From the NCBI RefSeq assembly GCF_005166025.1, contig NZ_CP028923.1, positions 4,218,001 to 4,282,000 of the forward strand: 64,000 nt of DNA, given 5' to 3'. This document shows positions 17,302 to 27,105 of this stretch, piece after piece. The position numbers and the translations under genes were made by a program. The notes beneath the pieces were generated by a model. That model did no database searches, had not been told where the DNA came from, and saw only the letters and a list, made by a program, of their open reading frames with translations. This stretch comes from Mangrovivirga cuniculi. GTDB taxonomy: Bacteria > Bacteroidota > Bacteroidia > Cytophagales > Cyclobacteriaceae. Positions within the stretch are counted from its first letter, which is position 1; each line of letters begins with the position of its first letter.

Positions 17302-17545
17302 TTTACATATATTTTTGTTTATGCAAAAATGAAAAGTAAAATACATGTATAATAATTTATACATTATATGAAAATAATAAACTTAATTTATATTTAATTG
17401 CAAAAACCTGATTAACAAAGCGTTACATTCCAATCATTAGGATTTATTATAGAATACATAATTAAACTGAATGAAGTATTTCTATCTTATAAAGATTTAT
17501 AGCTATTAAGTAGCTTGTTTTAGTTAATAGAGTCGAAGATAACCT

Positions 17546-18739
17546 GTGAACTATTCAAATATTCGAAAAAGACAAAGGCTAATCTCCCTGGATGTATTCA
17601 GAGGATTAACTATTATGGCTATGATAATAGTCAATAGCCCCGGGAGCTGGTCTTATATGTATCCTCCGCTTCAACACGCAAACTGGCATGGTCTTACACC
17701 TACAGACTTAATTTTTCCTTTTTTCTTGTTTATTGTTGGCTTTTCTATTTCGTTATCTCTTGAAAAACCAATAGCTATAACCGACAAATCGATCTATAAA
17801 AAAATTATCCTGCGTGCGTTAAAAATTTTTATTGTCGGCTTATTTCTCTGGTTAATGTTCAATCCGACTTTGAAAGAATTGAGATGGCCGGGAGTTTTAC
17901 AAAGAATATCAGTATGCTTTTTAATTACAGCTGTACTTTACCTCAACCTCGGTAACAAAAGTTTGATTTTAATAAGTCTGATGGTCTTACTCGGGTATAG
18001 TTTTATTCTTCATTTTATACCTGTCCCAATCGATGAAACAATCCAACAGGCTATAAAAACTAACCAGATTCCCCGTGCAGGAGGTTATACACCAGTTACA
18101 ATTGATTTTTTCTCTAAAGATTATATTGCTCCAAATATGCAACCGGGAATTAATTTATCTGCATATATCGACCGTCAAGTATTACCCGGAACATTATATG
18201 AAAAATCATGGGATCCTGAAGGTTTACTAAGCACCTTTCCGGCAATAATCACGACAATTACCGGAGCAATCACAGGACGGTATTTTAAAAGATTAATCTC
18301 AGAGAATGCCAGAACCAGGTTTCTAATAATAACTGGCTTATTTCTGCTTATCGCAGGAATAATCTTAAGTATTTATATTCCACTTAATAAGCATTTATGG
18401 ACCTCTTCATTTGTACTTGTCACAGGCGGGGCTGCTCTTTTAATGCTGGCAATTTGTTATTTCTTTATAGATATAAAAGGTTTCGACAAGTATTTATATT
18501 TCCCACGTGTTTACGGTACGAATGCAATTACAGCCTATGTTCTTTCCTTTATTTTTCTATATATCTTCTACAGGGAAGAGTTACTAGGGTTGCAATTAAA
18601 TAATGTATTTATGGACTGGTTGCACGGACAGAGGGTTCCTCTGAAATTATCATCATTGATTTACTCTTTTTTATATTTATTCATTCTATTCATACCTCTG
18701 CATATTTTATATAGAAAGAAAGTATTTATCAAATTATAA
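17546..18739 (+). CDS. Heparan-alpha-glucosaminide acetyltransferase-like membrane acyltransferase
   Basis: This 397-residue polytopic protein fits the COG4299/DUF5009 family related to HGSNAT and NagX. The family start is SLDVFRGLTIMAMIIVNSPG, followed by ANWHGLTPTDLIFPFFLFIVGFS (with the active-site-like His), and a WPGVLQRI motif near residue 115. About ten membrane segments follow. Translation must begin at GTG 17546, since an in-frame TAA lies directly upstream and the next Met is inside the conserved motif. It probably transfers an acetyl group across the inner membrane to an amino sugar, but the acceptor is unknown. Confidence 0.85.
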   Translation: MNYSNIRKRQRLISLDVFRGLTIMAMIIVNSPGSWSYMYPPLQHANWHGLTPTDLIFPFFLFIVGFSISLSLEKPIAITDKSIYKKIILRALKIFIVGLFLWLMFNPTLKELRWPGVLQRISVCFLITAVLYLNLGNKSLILISLMVLLGYSFILHFIPVPIDETIQQAIKTNQIPRAGGYTPVTIDFFSKDYIAPNMQPGINLSAYIDRQVLPGTLYEKSWDPEGLLSTFPAIITTITGAITGRYFKRLISENARTRFLIITGLFLLIAGIILSIYIPLNKHLWTSSFVLVTGGAALLMLAICYFFIDIKGFDKYLYFPRVYGTNAITAYVLSFIFLYIFYREELLGLQLNNVFMDWLHGQRVPLKLSSLIYSFLYLFILFIPLHILYRKKVFIKL

Positions 18740-18856
18740 AATTCAATAAATAAACCTCTGATAAACAAACAATTGGATTTCAATATTATTCCTGCTATTT
18801 TAAGTTTAATTAAAAGCGATAATGCTAATTAACCACTAAAATCAACAACTATAATT

Positions 18857-20806
18857 ATGAAATTCCGATTAACTTATTTTCTTCTACCGGTCATTCTGAC
18901 CTTTTCCTGTGGACAGGAGACCGAAGAAAAAGAAACTACAAACACTGAATCTGCTCCTGAATTATATACCATTGAACAATTCGAATCAAATACTCTCTAT
19001 AACGGAGGTTATTTTTCAAAGGATGAATCAAAACTTTTAGTTTCCAGCAACGTAACTGGGATATATAATATTTACGAAATCAATATAGCAGATCAAAGTA
19101 AAGAGCAAATAACCAATTCTACGGAAGAATCCATTTTTGTAGAAGGGTATGTGCCCGGTACAAATGACATTATCTATTCTGCTGATAAGGGCGGTGATGA
19201 ATTAGATCATTTGTATTTACTGTCTCGTGATGGTAGTACTACAGAACTAACAACTGGCGAAAAGGAAAAGGCGAATTTCTATAGATGGTCCGAAGATGAA
19301 AAATCAATGATCTATGGTTCCAACAAACGTGACCCAAAATATTTCGATGTTTATAAAATGGAAATTGGCAAATGGGAGCCTGAAATGATTTATAAAAATG
19401 AAGATGGTTATTTCTTTGAAGGAATATCTCACAATGAAAAATATATGGTACTGGCTAAGCCCATTACGACTAGTGAAAATGAGCTTTACCTGCTCAATAC
19501 TGAGAATGGAAAAATGACGGAAATCTCCAAAAATAAGGGATCATACCGAAGCTCAGGATTCAGTAATGATGATAAGCATTTCTTTTATCGAACAGATGAT
19601 GGAAAAGAATTTATGTATCTTAAAAAATATAATATAGAAACCGGTGAAGAGGAAGTTGTTTATGAAACAAACTGGGATGTAAGTTATAGTTACTTAAGTA
19701 AAAATGACAAATATCGAGTTACAGGAATTAACGAAGATGGAAAGATCTCTCTTGTTGTAACTAACAACGAAACAGATGAAAAAGTAGATTTCCCTGATTT
19801 CGAGGATGGTAGTGTCAGATATGTACGTATATCAGATAGTGAAAACAAAATGATGATGCCAGTCGGATCATCCAAATCACCATCAGACTTATATGTGTAT
19901 AATATAGAAAATGAAGAATTAACGAAGCTCACAAATAGCTTAAATGATGAGATAGACGCTTCCGATCTTGTTTCTGCTGAGGTGATAAGATATAAATCTT
20001 TTGATGGCACGGAAATCCCTGCTATTTATTACAAGCCAAAAGTTGCAACTGAAGATAACAAGGTTCCCGCATTAGTTTGGGTACATGGTGGTCCGGGAGG
20101 TCAGTCAAGAGTTGGATATTTTTCTTTAATTCAATATCTGGTCAATCATGGGTATGCAATACTGGCAGTAAATAATCGCGGAAGTAGTGGTTATGGAAAA
20201 ACTTTTTATAAAATGGATGATAAAAACCATGGAGATAAAGATCTTAAAGATTGTATTTGGGGTAAAAAATGGCTGGCTGATAAATCATACATTGATGCAG
20301 ACAGAATTGGAATAATTGGAGGAAGCTACGGTGGCTACATGACCATGGCAGCCATGACATTCGCGCCGGAGGAATTTGATGTTGGAGTAAATATCTTTGG
20401 TGTAACTAACTGGTTAAGAACATTAAAATCGATCCCTCCTTACTGGGAAGCTCAGAGAGAAGCACTATATACAGAATTAGGCGATCCATTTTCTGAGGAT
20501 TCAGTAAGGTTAAGAGAGATATCTCCACTATTCCATGCTGAAAATGTTAAAAATCCCATCATGGTACTACAGGGCGCTAACGACCCAAGAGTATTGCAGG
20601 TTGAATCGGATGAGATTGTCGAAGAAGTTCGGAAAAATGGTGTTCCAGTCGAATACGTTCTTTTTGAAGATGAAGGACACGGTTTTGTTAAAAAGGAAAA
20701 TAAAATTGAAGGGTATGGGAAAATTCTTGACTTCCTGAACACCTACCTTAAAGGTGATGGTGCAAAAGTTGAAAATGAACCTGAACAAATGAAGGCAGAA
20801 GGCTGA
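18857..20806 (+). CDS. S9 family prolyl oligopeptidase, lipoprotein
   Basis: This 649-residue exported peptidase has a lipoprotein signal peptide ending TFSCGQ (Cys at residue 18), a seven-bladed beta-propeller from about residue 40 to 390, and an alpha/beta-hydrolase domain with VWVHGGPGG (oxyanion region), the nucleophile Ser490 in GGSYGGY, and LFEDEGHGF carrying the catalytic His near the end. It would cleave short peptides in the periplasm or at the cell surface. A terminator follows. The next gene is also a lipid-anchored alpha/beta-hydrolase, which suggests local peptide utilisation. Confidence 0.93.
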   Translation: MKFRLTYFLLPVILTFSCGQETEEKETTNTESAPELYTIEQFESNTLYNGGYFSKDESKLLVSSNVTGIYNIYEINIADQSKEQITNSTEESIFVEGYVPGTNDIIYSADKGGDELDHLYLLSRDGSTTELTTGEKEKANFYRWSEDEKSMIYGSNKRDPKYFDVYKMEIGKWEPEMIYKNEDGYFFEGISHNEKYMVLAKPITTSENELYLLNTENGKMTEISKNKGSYRSSGFSNDDKHFFYRTDDGKEFMYLKKYNIETGEEEVVYETNWDVSYSYLSKNDKYRVTGINEDGKISLVVTNNETDEKVDFPDFEDGSVRYVRISDSENKMMMPVGSSKSPSDLYVYNIENEELTKLTNSLNDEIDASDLVSAEVIRYKSFDGTEIPAIYYKPKVATEDNKVPALVWVHGGPGGQSRVGYFSLIQYLVNHGYAILAVNNRGSSGYGKTFYKMDDKNHGDKDLKDCIWGKKWLADKSYIDADRIGIIGGSYGGYMTMAAMTFAPEEFDVGVNIFGVTNWLRTLKSIPPYWEAQREALYTELGDPFSEDSVRLREISPLFHAENVKNPIMVLQGANDPRVLQVESDEIVEEVRKNGVPVEYVLFEDEGHGFVKKENKIEGYGKILDFLNTYLKGDGAKVENEPEQMKAEG

Positions 20807-20810
20807 TAAT

Positions 20811-20843
20811 AAAAACTCCGGAACTAATTCCAGAGTTTTTTTA
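20811..20843 (+). terminator. Rho-independent terminator after S9 peptidase
   Basis: The stem AAAACTCCGGAA/TTCCAGAGTTTT has one internal C-A mismatch, a CTAA loop and a T7 run. It lies five bases after the stop codon. Confidence 0.85.
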
Positions 20844-20875
20844 TTTTGTTAAATAACTATCCAAAATCGAAATTT

Positions 20876-21952
20876 ATGAAAAGGTATTTGTTTTTATTAT
20901 TGACTTTGATAATGTTTAGCTGCACTCAATCTGAAAATAGCAACACTAAAACTAAAAAGAGCGAAGCAAGCAATACACTTTCTTTAAATGAATACTGGAG
21001 TTATCCCAATGAGGACTTGAAATATACCGGCGGGATTAAGATGATTCCAATCAACACTCCTAAGGGTGAATTCAAAGTCTGGACAAGGACAATGGGAAAC
21101 AATCCTAAAATAAAGGTTCTTTTGCTGCATGGAGGTCCGGGAATGACACATGAAATATACGAGTGTTTTAATTCGTGGTTCCCACAAGAAGGTATTGAAT
21201 TCATCTATTATGATCAATTAGGCTCATATTATAGTGATCAGCCAAGCGACACTACTTTGTGGACAATCGAACGATTTGTTGATGAAGTTGAACAGGTCAG
21301 AAAAGCCCTGAACCTGGATAGTGAAAACTTTTACCTTTTCGGTCAGTCGTGGGGAGGTATTTTGGCCATGGAATATGCTTTAAAATATCAAAATAACCTG
21401 AAAGGCCTGATAATTAGCAATATGATGGCAAGTATTCCTGAATACAATAAATATGCACATGAAGTACTCGGCCCGCAATTACCTCCTGAGGTCTTGAAGG
21501 AGGTTATGGAGATGGAAAAAAACGAAGATTATGAGAATCCCAGATATGCAGAATTATTAATGGAGTACCACTACACTGAACATGTTTTAAGGAAACCGAT
21601 CGACCAGTGGCCGGAAGCAGTAAACCGCGGGTTAAAACACATGAACCCTGAAGTATATATCTATATGCAGGGTTATAGTGAATTTGGCATATCAGGCGAT
21701 GCTACCTTAAAAGAATGGGATAGAACACAAAATATTTCCGAGATCAAAGTGCCAACCTTGGTAATCGGAAGTAGTCACGACACCATGGATCCGAAGCATA
21801 TGGAATGGATGGCTTCTGAAATACCTTATTCAGATTTTCTACTTTGCCCGGATGGTAGTCATTTATCACAATATGATGATCAGGAGACATTCTTTAATGG
21901 TTTGATTAAGTTCATTAAGGATGTTGATTCAGGTAATTTTCAAAAAATGTAA
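20876..21952 (+). CDS. Proline iminopeptidase-like S33 hydrolase, lipoprotein
   Basis: This protein (358 residues from the ATG at 20876) has a lipoprotein signal peptide ending MFSC (Cys at residue 16). The upstream TTG at 20846 would add a non-signal leader, so I rejected it. The hydrolase shows HGGPGMTHEIY, YDQLGS.YSDQP, the nucleophile elbow FGQSWGG (Ser158), the acid in IGSSHDTMDP and the His in DGSHLSQYDD. This is the S33 proline iminopeptidase pattern. Anchored to the envelope, it would trim N-terminal proline or related residues from peptides, matching the preceding S9 peptidase. The terminator in between suggests independent transcription. Confidence 0.9.
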   Translation: MKRYLFLLLTLIMFSCTQSENSNTKTKKSEASNTLSLNEYWSYPNEDLKYTGGIKMIPINTPKGEFKVWTRTMGNNPKIKVLLLHGGPGMTHEIYECFNSWFPQEGIEFIYYDQLGSYYSDQPSDTTLWTIERFVDEVEQVRKALNLDSENFYLFGQSWGGILAMEYALKYQNNLKGLIISNMMASIPEYNKYAHEVLGPQLPPEVLKEVMEMEKNEDYENPRYAELLMEYHYTEHVLRKPIDQWPEAVNRGLKHMNPEVYIYMQGYSEFGISGDATLKEWDRTQNISEIKVPTLVIGSSHDTMDPKHMEWMASEIPYSDFLLCPDGSHLSQYDDQETFFNGLIKFIKDVDSGNFQKM

Positions 21953-21960
21953 TCAATATC

Positions 21961-21986
21961 GGGATGCTTTGAGTTCAGAGCATCCC
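21961..21986 (+). terminator. Weak terminator-like hairpin
   Basis: The stem GGGATGCT/AGCATCCC is 8 bp with a 10-base loop and only TTATTAG after it, so termination would be weak. Confidence 0.4.
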
Positions 21987-22101
21987 TTATTAGCTCCTAT
22001 ATAAACAAAATTTCTCTTCCGGCTTAAACGAAATTTTCGTATATTTATTATTAACAGGATCAACTTTTTTATATAAATCATTCGGTTTAAACAAATGAAA
22101 T

Positions 22102-22707
22102 ATGAAAACCGAATCACCACAATGGGGTATTACAGTGGGAATTATTTTAATTCTCCTGGGATTATTCGGCCTGTTTTCTAATTACTCATCATTAACTAAT
22201 ACCGAATCTAATTTTAAAAATCCCCGCTCAGCCAATATGTCTGTCAAAATGGACAGCCTGTCAAATTCTTCTGCTTCATCTAACCGGGATAAAAATTCTG
22301 AATTAATCAACCAGGGGCTTGACGTACCCGGCTTGTATGATCGAAATGTGCATTACAATACAGCAGAACAAAGCGAACCTTCCTACTTATTAATGAAATG
22401 GATGAGGAATTTTTGTCTTTTCGGGTTAGCTCTGGGTGTAATAAATATTATTGCCGGATTGATGTTACTAAAACGTCATAGATGGACAGTCAGGATTGTA
22501 GAAATCGTCATTATCCTCAATATCAATTATTACCTATTCCAAACCGTAATAATTTTAACTGATAACACTTCCGGGTTTATTGGTCGTATAACAGCCTACA
22601 ATAAATTCTTAGCAGCTTTTATTTTCATTTCATTATTAGTGGTTACTTTAATTTATAGTAAGCGAGAAAGCTTAAAAGCAAAGAAACCTATTGATAATCT
22701 GGGGTGA
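22102..22707 (+). CDS. Four-helix membrane protein of unknown function
   Basis: This 201-residue protein has one N-terminal membrane helix (WGITVGIILILLGLFGLFSNY), an extracytoplasmic Ser/Asn-rich loop of about 65 residues, and three further helices (LFGLALGVINIIAGLMLLKRHRW and following). The C-terminus is basic. A TATATTTA element lies upstream. No family was recognised. It stands between the S33 peptidase and the membrane phosphatase-like gene, apparently on its own. Confidence 0.6.
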   Translation: MKTESPQWGITVGIILILLGLFGLFSNYSSLTNTESNFKNPRSANMSVKMDSLSNSSASSNRDKNSELINQGLDVPGLYDRNVHYNTAEQSEPSYLLMKWMRNFCLFGLALGVINIIAGLMLLKRHRWTVRIVEIVIILNINYYLFQTVIILTDNTSGFIGRITAYNKFLAAFIFISLLVVTLIYSKRESLKAKKPIDNLG

Positions 22708-22750
22708 TCCAGTGCTATTTAATATGATTAGTAAAAATTTTATATAGGGA

Positions 22751-22758
22751 TATATTTG
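22751..22758 (+). promoter_or_regulatory. TATATTTG -7 box before EEP gene
   Basis: Exact match to the Bacteroidota -7 consensus TAnnTTTG, 37 bases before the start at 22795. I see no clear TTG at -33. Confidence 0.45.
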
Positions 22759-22794
22759 TTTACATTGAGTGTAAGCTATTTATAACCCTGAAAA

Positions 22795-23790
22795 ATGAAA
22801 AAACTTAATAAGATTTTTTACTGGATACTCTTTAGTTTAGCCATTATTCTAACTATAGGCTCTATACTTTCCATTATAATAAATATTGATATCCCCTTTT
22901 TAAAAGTCCTTGATTTTGCTCGAATACAGTTTTTTCTTGCTGCTTTATTTGGACTGCTAATCTATATGCTTATCAATAAGTCAAGAAAAAAGTATGACAG
23001 CATAATGTTGGTTTGTTTCGTGATCACTTTAACAATCCAATTATTCTATTTAATTCATTATACCCCAATTGTATCTAAGGAAGTTCCTGATGCAACAATA
23101 GAACACGTTGAAGAGGATAGAATCAGCATGGTGTTGATGAATGTAAAAATGAAAAACAGAAAAGCTCAACCTGTTGTCGACCAGGTTAGAAAAATTGAAC
23201 CTGACCTTTTCCTTGCAATGGAGGTAGATCAATGGTGGGACAATCAACTTAAAGTTATTGAAAAAGAATATCCTCATTCGAAGAAAGTAATAAATGACTT
23301 AACATATGGCATGTGTCTATACAGTAAATTCCCATTTAAAGAAATTAATGTCCACTACTTCGAAAATGAAAATGTCCCGTCATTTGAAAGCGTTATCACT
23401 CTCGATAATGGAAAAGATATTTTATTATTCACAATACATCCTGTCCCTCCTATTCATTTCGAACACCTTCCTGATAATGAAGGCCAAAGAGAAGTAGCGA
23501 TGAAAAAGTTAGGAGAAAAAATTGAAAACACAGACACACCAACAATTGTTGCAGGAGATATCAATGATGTTGTTTGGTCATATACGGATGGTCTTACAGG
23601 CACCAATGATAAATTGATGGATGTCCGAATAGGCAGAGGCTTTTACAATAGTTTTAATGCACATAATTTTCTCACCAGATGGCCATTAGATCATGTCTTT
23701 GTAACAAAAGAATTTAAACTTAACAAAATCGAAAGATTACCTAAAACTACGTCGGACCACTTTGGTATTTTTGTTGAATTGGTTCTTTAA
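22795..23790 (+). CDS. Membrane endonuclease/exonuclease/phosphatase family protein
   Basis: This 331-residue protein has three N-terminal membrane helices (residues about 8-95) and a C-terminal endonuclease/exonuclease/phosphatase domain. Signatures are VLMNVKMKNR (first strand), EPDLFLAMEVD with the metal-binding Glu, FTIHPVPP, IVAGDINDVVW (Asp/Asn pair), RWPLDHVFV and TSDHFGIFVEL with the catalytic His. Members with this membrane layout hydrolyse phosphodiesters at the envelope; the substrate could be a lipid or a nucleic acid and cannot be decided from sequence. It appears monocistronic. Confidence 0.88.
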   Translation: MKKLNKIFYWILFSLAIILTIGSILSIIINIDIPFLKVLDFARIQFFLAALFGLLIYMLINKSRKKYDSIMLVCFVITLTIQLFYLIHYTPIVSKEVPDATIEHVEEDRISMVLMNVKMKNRKAQPVVDQVRKIEPDLFLAMEVDQWWDNQLKVIEKEYPHSKKVINDLTYGMCLYSKFPFKEINVHYFENENVPSFESVITLDNGKDILLFTIHPVPPIHFEHLPDNEGQREVAMKKLGEKIENTDTPTIVAGDINDVVWSYTDGLTGTNDKLMDVRIGRGFYNSFNAHNFLTRWPLDHVFVTKEFKLNKIERLPKTTSDHFGIFVELVL

Positions 23791-23866
23791 ATCTCTTCTA
23801 TTTCCATGTGTTTGATCAATTCAGATCGAATACTTTTACGCAAGTAAAAACGATGGAAGATTAGCC

Positions 23867-24511
23867 TTGGTAAAACTAAAACCTTTAAAAAAAACTGAAG
23901 AGATATTAAATTCTCTTTCACATGGTATCACAGCAGCTGCAGCAGTTGGCGGTATGATTGTTCTGATAATTTTTGGCGCCAGGAGTGATGTGAAATGGAG
24001 CTTATTCAGCGCCTTGTTTTACGGATTAAGTTTAGTTCTGTTATATCTGTTTTCGTCATTTTATCATGGATTAAGACATAAAAAAGCCAAGTATGTTTTT
24101 AAAATCCTTGATCACTGTGGTATTTATTTATTAATCGCAGGAACCTACACTCCGGTATTGTTAATCTGTATAGGGGGAACCACAGGATGGATATATTTTG
24201 CCATTTTATGGAGCATGGCGCTGATCGGGATTATTCTAAAAATATTTTTTGCCGGAAAATATAAAACTATCTCTACTTTGATGTATGCAGTTATGGGCTG
24301 GATCATCATTTTCGATATTGATATCGTGAAAGCCTCCTTACCGGCCCCGGCATTTTGGTTATTGGCAGCAGGTGGTTTTGCCTATACTTTTGGCATAATC
24401 TTTTATATGCTAGACAAACGATTAAAATACGGTCATTTTATATGGCACCTTTTTGTGATGATGGGTAGTATATTCCATTTTATTATGATGGTAAAGTACG
24501 TATTTATCTAA
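23867..24511 (+). CDS. Hemolysin III family (PAQR-like) membrane protein
   Basis: This 214-residue protein has seven membrane segments and the PAQR/hemolysin III motifs: LNSLSHG near the start, SSFYHGLRH after helix 2, DHCGIYLLIAGTYTP in helix 3, and GHFIWHLFVMMGSIFHF in helix 7. The histidines in these motifs coordinate zinc in the family, with a suspected lipid hydrolase role. The start is TTG 23867, preceded by GGAAG at a good distance; the nearest ATG (23853) is out of frame and closes at once. Confidence 0.9.
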   Translation: MVKLKPLKKTEEILNSLSHGITAAAAVGGMIVLIIFGARSDVKWSLFSALFYGLSLVLLYLFSSFYHGLRHKKAKYVFKILDHCGIYLLIAGTYTPVLLICIGGTTGWIYFAILWSMALIGIILKIFFAGKYKTISTLMYAVMGWIIIFDIDIVKASLPAPAFWLLAAGGFAYTFGIIFYMLDKRLKYGHFIWHLFVMMGSIFHFIMMVKYVFI

Positions 24512-24581
24512 AAAATGTCATCATACATTTATGACCTGATTTGACTTTTTAGCATACCAGAGGCACTGATCCGAATTTAAT

Positions 24582-24914
24582 ATGAAAGCAACTATTACAT
24601 CTATCAAATTGAAAAAGCCATGGCATTTCTTTGTTCTTTCTAAAATGGCCTTGAGAATATTTAAACAATTAAAAACCACAAAATGCAAACAATATAAAAG
24701 CACAGGATTCTGGACGCTTCACTATACTATGACATTGTGGGAAGAAGAAAGCGATATGAAAGAATTCGCAAAAAGCGGGGCACATCTGGAAGCCATGAAA
24801 AGGAGCAGTAATATCGCCAGCGAAATTCATACTATTACCATCAATGCTAAAAATTTACCTACCTGGAAAGAAGCCAAATTACTTTTGGGAAAAGGTAAGG
24901 TTTTAAGATATTAA
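24582..24914 (+). CDS. Small ABM-like domain protein (DUF3291-like)
   Basis: This 110-residue cytoplasmic protein has the short beta-alpha-beta pattern of dimeric antibiotic-biosynthesis-monooxygenase-like domains: an I-T-S-I-K-L strand, FWTLHYTMTLWEEESDMKEFAKSGAHLEAMKR in the middle and an IHTITI strand. The W-E-s-e-d-m-k-e-F motif followed by H-l-e-A-m recalls DUF3291 and related proteins. No catalytic residues can be named. It follows the hemolysin III gene after 70 bases and may be co-transcribed. Confidence 0.6.
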   Translation: MKATITSIKLKKPWHFFVLSKMALRIFKQLKTTKCKQYKSTGFWTLHYTMTLWEEESDMKEFAKSGAHLEAMKRSSNIASEIHTITINAKNLPTWKEAKLLLGKGKVLRY

Positions 24915-25095
24915 TAATATAAATAGCAACTATTGCATTTTTTTTTCTTTGTAACTTTTCTCAACAACAATTAAATATTTCTAAGAAGTTTTTATTGCAA
25001 TAAAAGCCAAATAACTTATTAAAAGTTGTTACTTATAAAACCAATCCGGGCAATAAAATTCTACTATTTTATCATTTTTAAAGAGTATAATATTT

Positions 25096-25103
25096 TACCT
25101 TTG
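25096..25103 (+). promoter_or_regulatory. TACCTTTG -7 box before TPR histidine kinase
   Basis: Exact TAnnTTTG match 29 bases before the kinase start, identical to the -7 box of the tetR gene at 27077. There is no TTG at the expected -33 distance. Confidence 0.5.
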
Positions 25104-25131
25104 AGAAAATAATAATGGTAATAGTCAAACA

Positions 25132-27039
25132 TTGAAAAAGGGACTGATAACAATATTTTTCATTGCATCACTTGTCAATATTAATAGTCAGGTAATTGAT
25201 TCCATACAATCAGTTATTAATGACCCTTCCCTTACCACAACTCAGAGAATCAATGAATTAAATGATCTTAGCAGAGAGTTAACTTATATTTCCCCGGTAA
25301 TGGCTATGAAATCGGCTAATGAAGCACTTTCATTGGCAATAGAGTACAACAATAAAAGAGGGCAAGCATACGCATATCGAAACATTTCTAATATATTCAC
25401 TCTAAATGAGCATTTTTATTCCGGTACCGAACATATCCAAAAAGCATTAAAAATATTTAATGAAATTGGCGATTCAACTGGAGTGGCAGATTGCTACATT
25501 TCGCTTGGTCATTACTTTAAGCAATTAAAAGATTATAAAGAGCAAAATAAATATCATAAAAAATCACACAAAATATATTCCCGATTTGATCTGCCTTCCA
25601 GGTTAGCTGTAACCTCATTTAATCTGGCAGAAAGTTATTTTTATCTCAAGCAATACGACAAAGCTAGGTCTCTGAATAAAGAAGCAATAAGATTATGTGT
25701 TGAACTGAATAACACACCTCTTCTTTCTATGTGCTACAAGTTAAAAGCAAGTATCGCATTAGAAGAAAACAATTTAGCTGAAGCAGAAAAGTACTTTCTG
25801 ACAACTTTAGGTATTTCAGATTCATTAGGAATATATTCTCAAAAATTAGCTGTAATAGAATCTCACCTGGGACTAGCTGAGATTTATATCCTTAAAAATG
25901 ACAAAGAAAATTATCTGAAAAACATACAAGAAGCTCTGAAAATCAGCAAAAAAGAAAAATTTGTAAAATACTTACCCGGTATATATAATTCATTTATCAA
26001 CTATCACATTGATAACGAAAACTATGAAGAGATCAGTAATTACCTGGTGGAATATGAAAATGTATACGATAGCTTAAGAATATCTGAATTTAATGATAAG
26101 TCTAATTTGACTAAAAACGTTCTTGATGCTTTCGAACTGGAAGAAAAAGCGGCAGTATTAGCTGCGATAAATAACCAACAAACAACCTCCTTGCGACAAT
26201 CCAGAATCACTGTTGTGGTAGTCGGAATCCTGGCAATACTTCTTGCCGCATTACTTTATTTCTTATACCGAAGTAATAAGAAAATTAATAAAATAAATAA
26301 CGAACTTATCAGACAAACGGAAACGATTAATCATCAAAAGGAGAATCTGGAAACTTTAAATAATACTAAAAACAAGTTTTTCAGCATAGTTGCCCATGAT
26401 TTTAAAAGTCCGCTTGCATCGCTAAGTTCATTTTCTAATCTTTTAGTAAACCACTCCGAAAACTTTTCAAAAGAAGAAATTATCGATCTGAGTAAAAAAA
26501 TGAACACCTCCCTTCATAAGACGATCAGACTGGCAGACAATTTATTAAAATGGGCTTCCATTCAAATGAATAACATTGAAAGTAATAAAATAAGATTTGA
26601 ATTAAATGCAGTCATTAACGAAGTTACGGAAGTTTATTCTCCGATCGCTGCAGACAAAAAAATTAAATTAGATGTCAATATAAAAGATTCTATTACAGTT
26701 TATTCCGATAAAAATCAATTGGAATTTATCATTCGTAATCTGGTAAACAATGCAATAAAATTCACCTCCAGTGGTGGATCTGTCAAGGTTGAATCAAATA
26801 CAGTAACTGGTAATTATAAAACATTAAAAATATCAGATACAGGAAAAGGAATGACCAGTGAAGTCAAAAATCAGATTTTTAATGCCGGTTACATAAAAAA
26901 GACTGAAGGAACAGCCGGAGAGAAAGGCACAGGACTCGGACTGACGCTGGTGAAAGAATTTGCCGAAATCAACAACATAAAAATCGACCTTGATAGCATT
27001 GAAGGAAAAGGAACAAGTATCACTTTGTTCTTCAATTAA
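25132..27039 (+). CDS. TPR-containing sensor histidine kinase
   Basis: This protein (635 residues from TTG 25132) has a signal-like hydrophobic N-terminus (ITIFFIASLVNINSQ), periplasmic TPR repeats over about residues 25-340, one membrane helix at about 355-380 (ITVVVVGILAILLAALLYFLY), a coiled linker, HisKA with phospho-acceptor His422 in IVAHDFKSPLAS, and an HATPase domain with NLVNNAIKFT (N box), ISDTGKGM (G1) and KGTGLGLTLVKEF (G2). No response regulator is adjacent, so it is an orphan kinase. The TTG start is supported by the TACCTTTG box 29 bases upstream; the nearby ATG at 25115 is out of frame. Confidence 0.9.
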   Translation: MKKGLITIFFIASLVNINSQVIDSIQSVINDPSLTTTQRINELNDLSRELTYISPVMAMKSANEALSLAIEYNNKRGQAYAYRNISNIFTLNEHFYSGTEHIQKALKIFNEIGDSTGVADCYISLGHYFKQLKDYKEQNKYHKKSHKIYSRFDLPSRLAVTSFNLAESYFYLKQYDKARSLNKEAIRLCVELNNTPLLSMCYKLKASIALEENNLAEAEKYFLTTLGISDSLGIYSQKLAVIESHLGLAEIYILKNDKENYLKNIQEALKISKKEKFVKYLPGIYNSFINYHIDNENYEEISNYLVEYENVYDSLRISEFNDKSNLTKNVLDAFELEEKAAVLAAINNQQTTSLRQSRITVVVVGILAILLAALLYFLYRSNKKINKINNELIRQTETINHQKENLETLNNTKNKFFSIVAHDFKSPLASLSSFSNLLVNHSENFSKEEIIDLSKKMNTSLHKTIRLADNLLKWASIQMNNIESNKIRFELNAVINEVTEVYSPIAADKKIKLDVNIKDSITVYSDKNQLEFIIRNLVNNAIKFTSSGGSVKVESNTVTGNYKTLKISDTGKGMTSEVKNQIFNAGYIKKTEGTAGEKGTGLGLTLVKEFAEINNIKIDLDSIEGKGTSITLFFN

Positions 27040-27053
27040 TTAATTATTATTCG

Positions 27054-27084
27054 TTGCGCAATTGATATTCTTGTACTACCTTTG
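27054..27084 (+). promoter_or_regulatory. Bacteroidota-type promoter of tetR gene
   Basis: TTG at 27054-27056, a 20-base spacer and TACCTTTG at 27077-27084 match the phylum consensus TTG-N(17-23)-TAnnTTTG. The predicted start of transcription lies within the operator that follows directly. Confidence 0.75.
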
Positions 27085-27085
27085 T

Positions 27086-27101
27086 AAGTAATTACTCACT
27101 T
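27086..27101 (+). promoter_or_regulatory. Operator-like site AAGTAA-TTAC-TCACTT
   Basis: The imperfect palindrome AAGTAATTACTCACTT (half-site AAGTRA, N4 centre) starts two bases after the -7 box and ends four bases before the tetR start. The same site recurs before the SDR gene, so it is a good candidate operator for the TetR protein. Confidence 0.6.
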
Positions 27102-27105
27102 CTGA

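Noticed and set aside
20846-20875. Earlier TTG start for the S33 hydrolase
   Set aside because: It would put a hydrophilic leader in front of a clean lipoprotein signal peptide, and it lies directly after the terminator of the previous gene.
21961-21986. Full terminator after the S33 hydrolase
   Set aside because: The stem is good but there is no T run; it is kept only as a weak hairpin.
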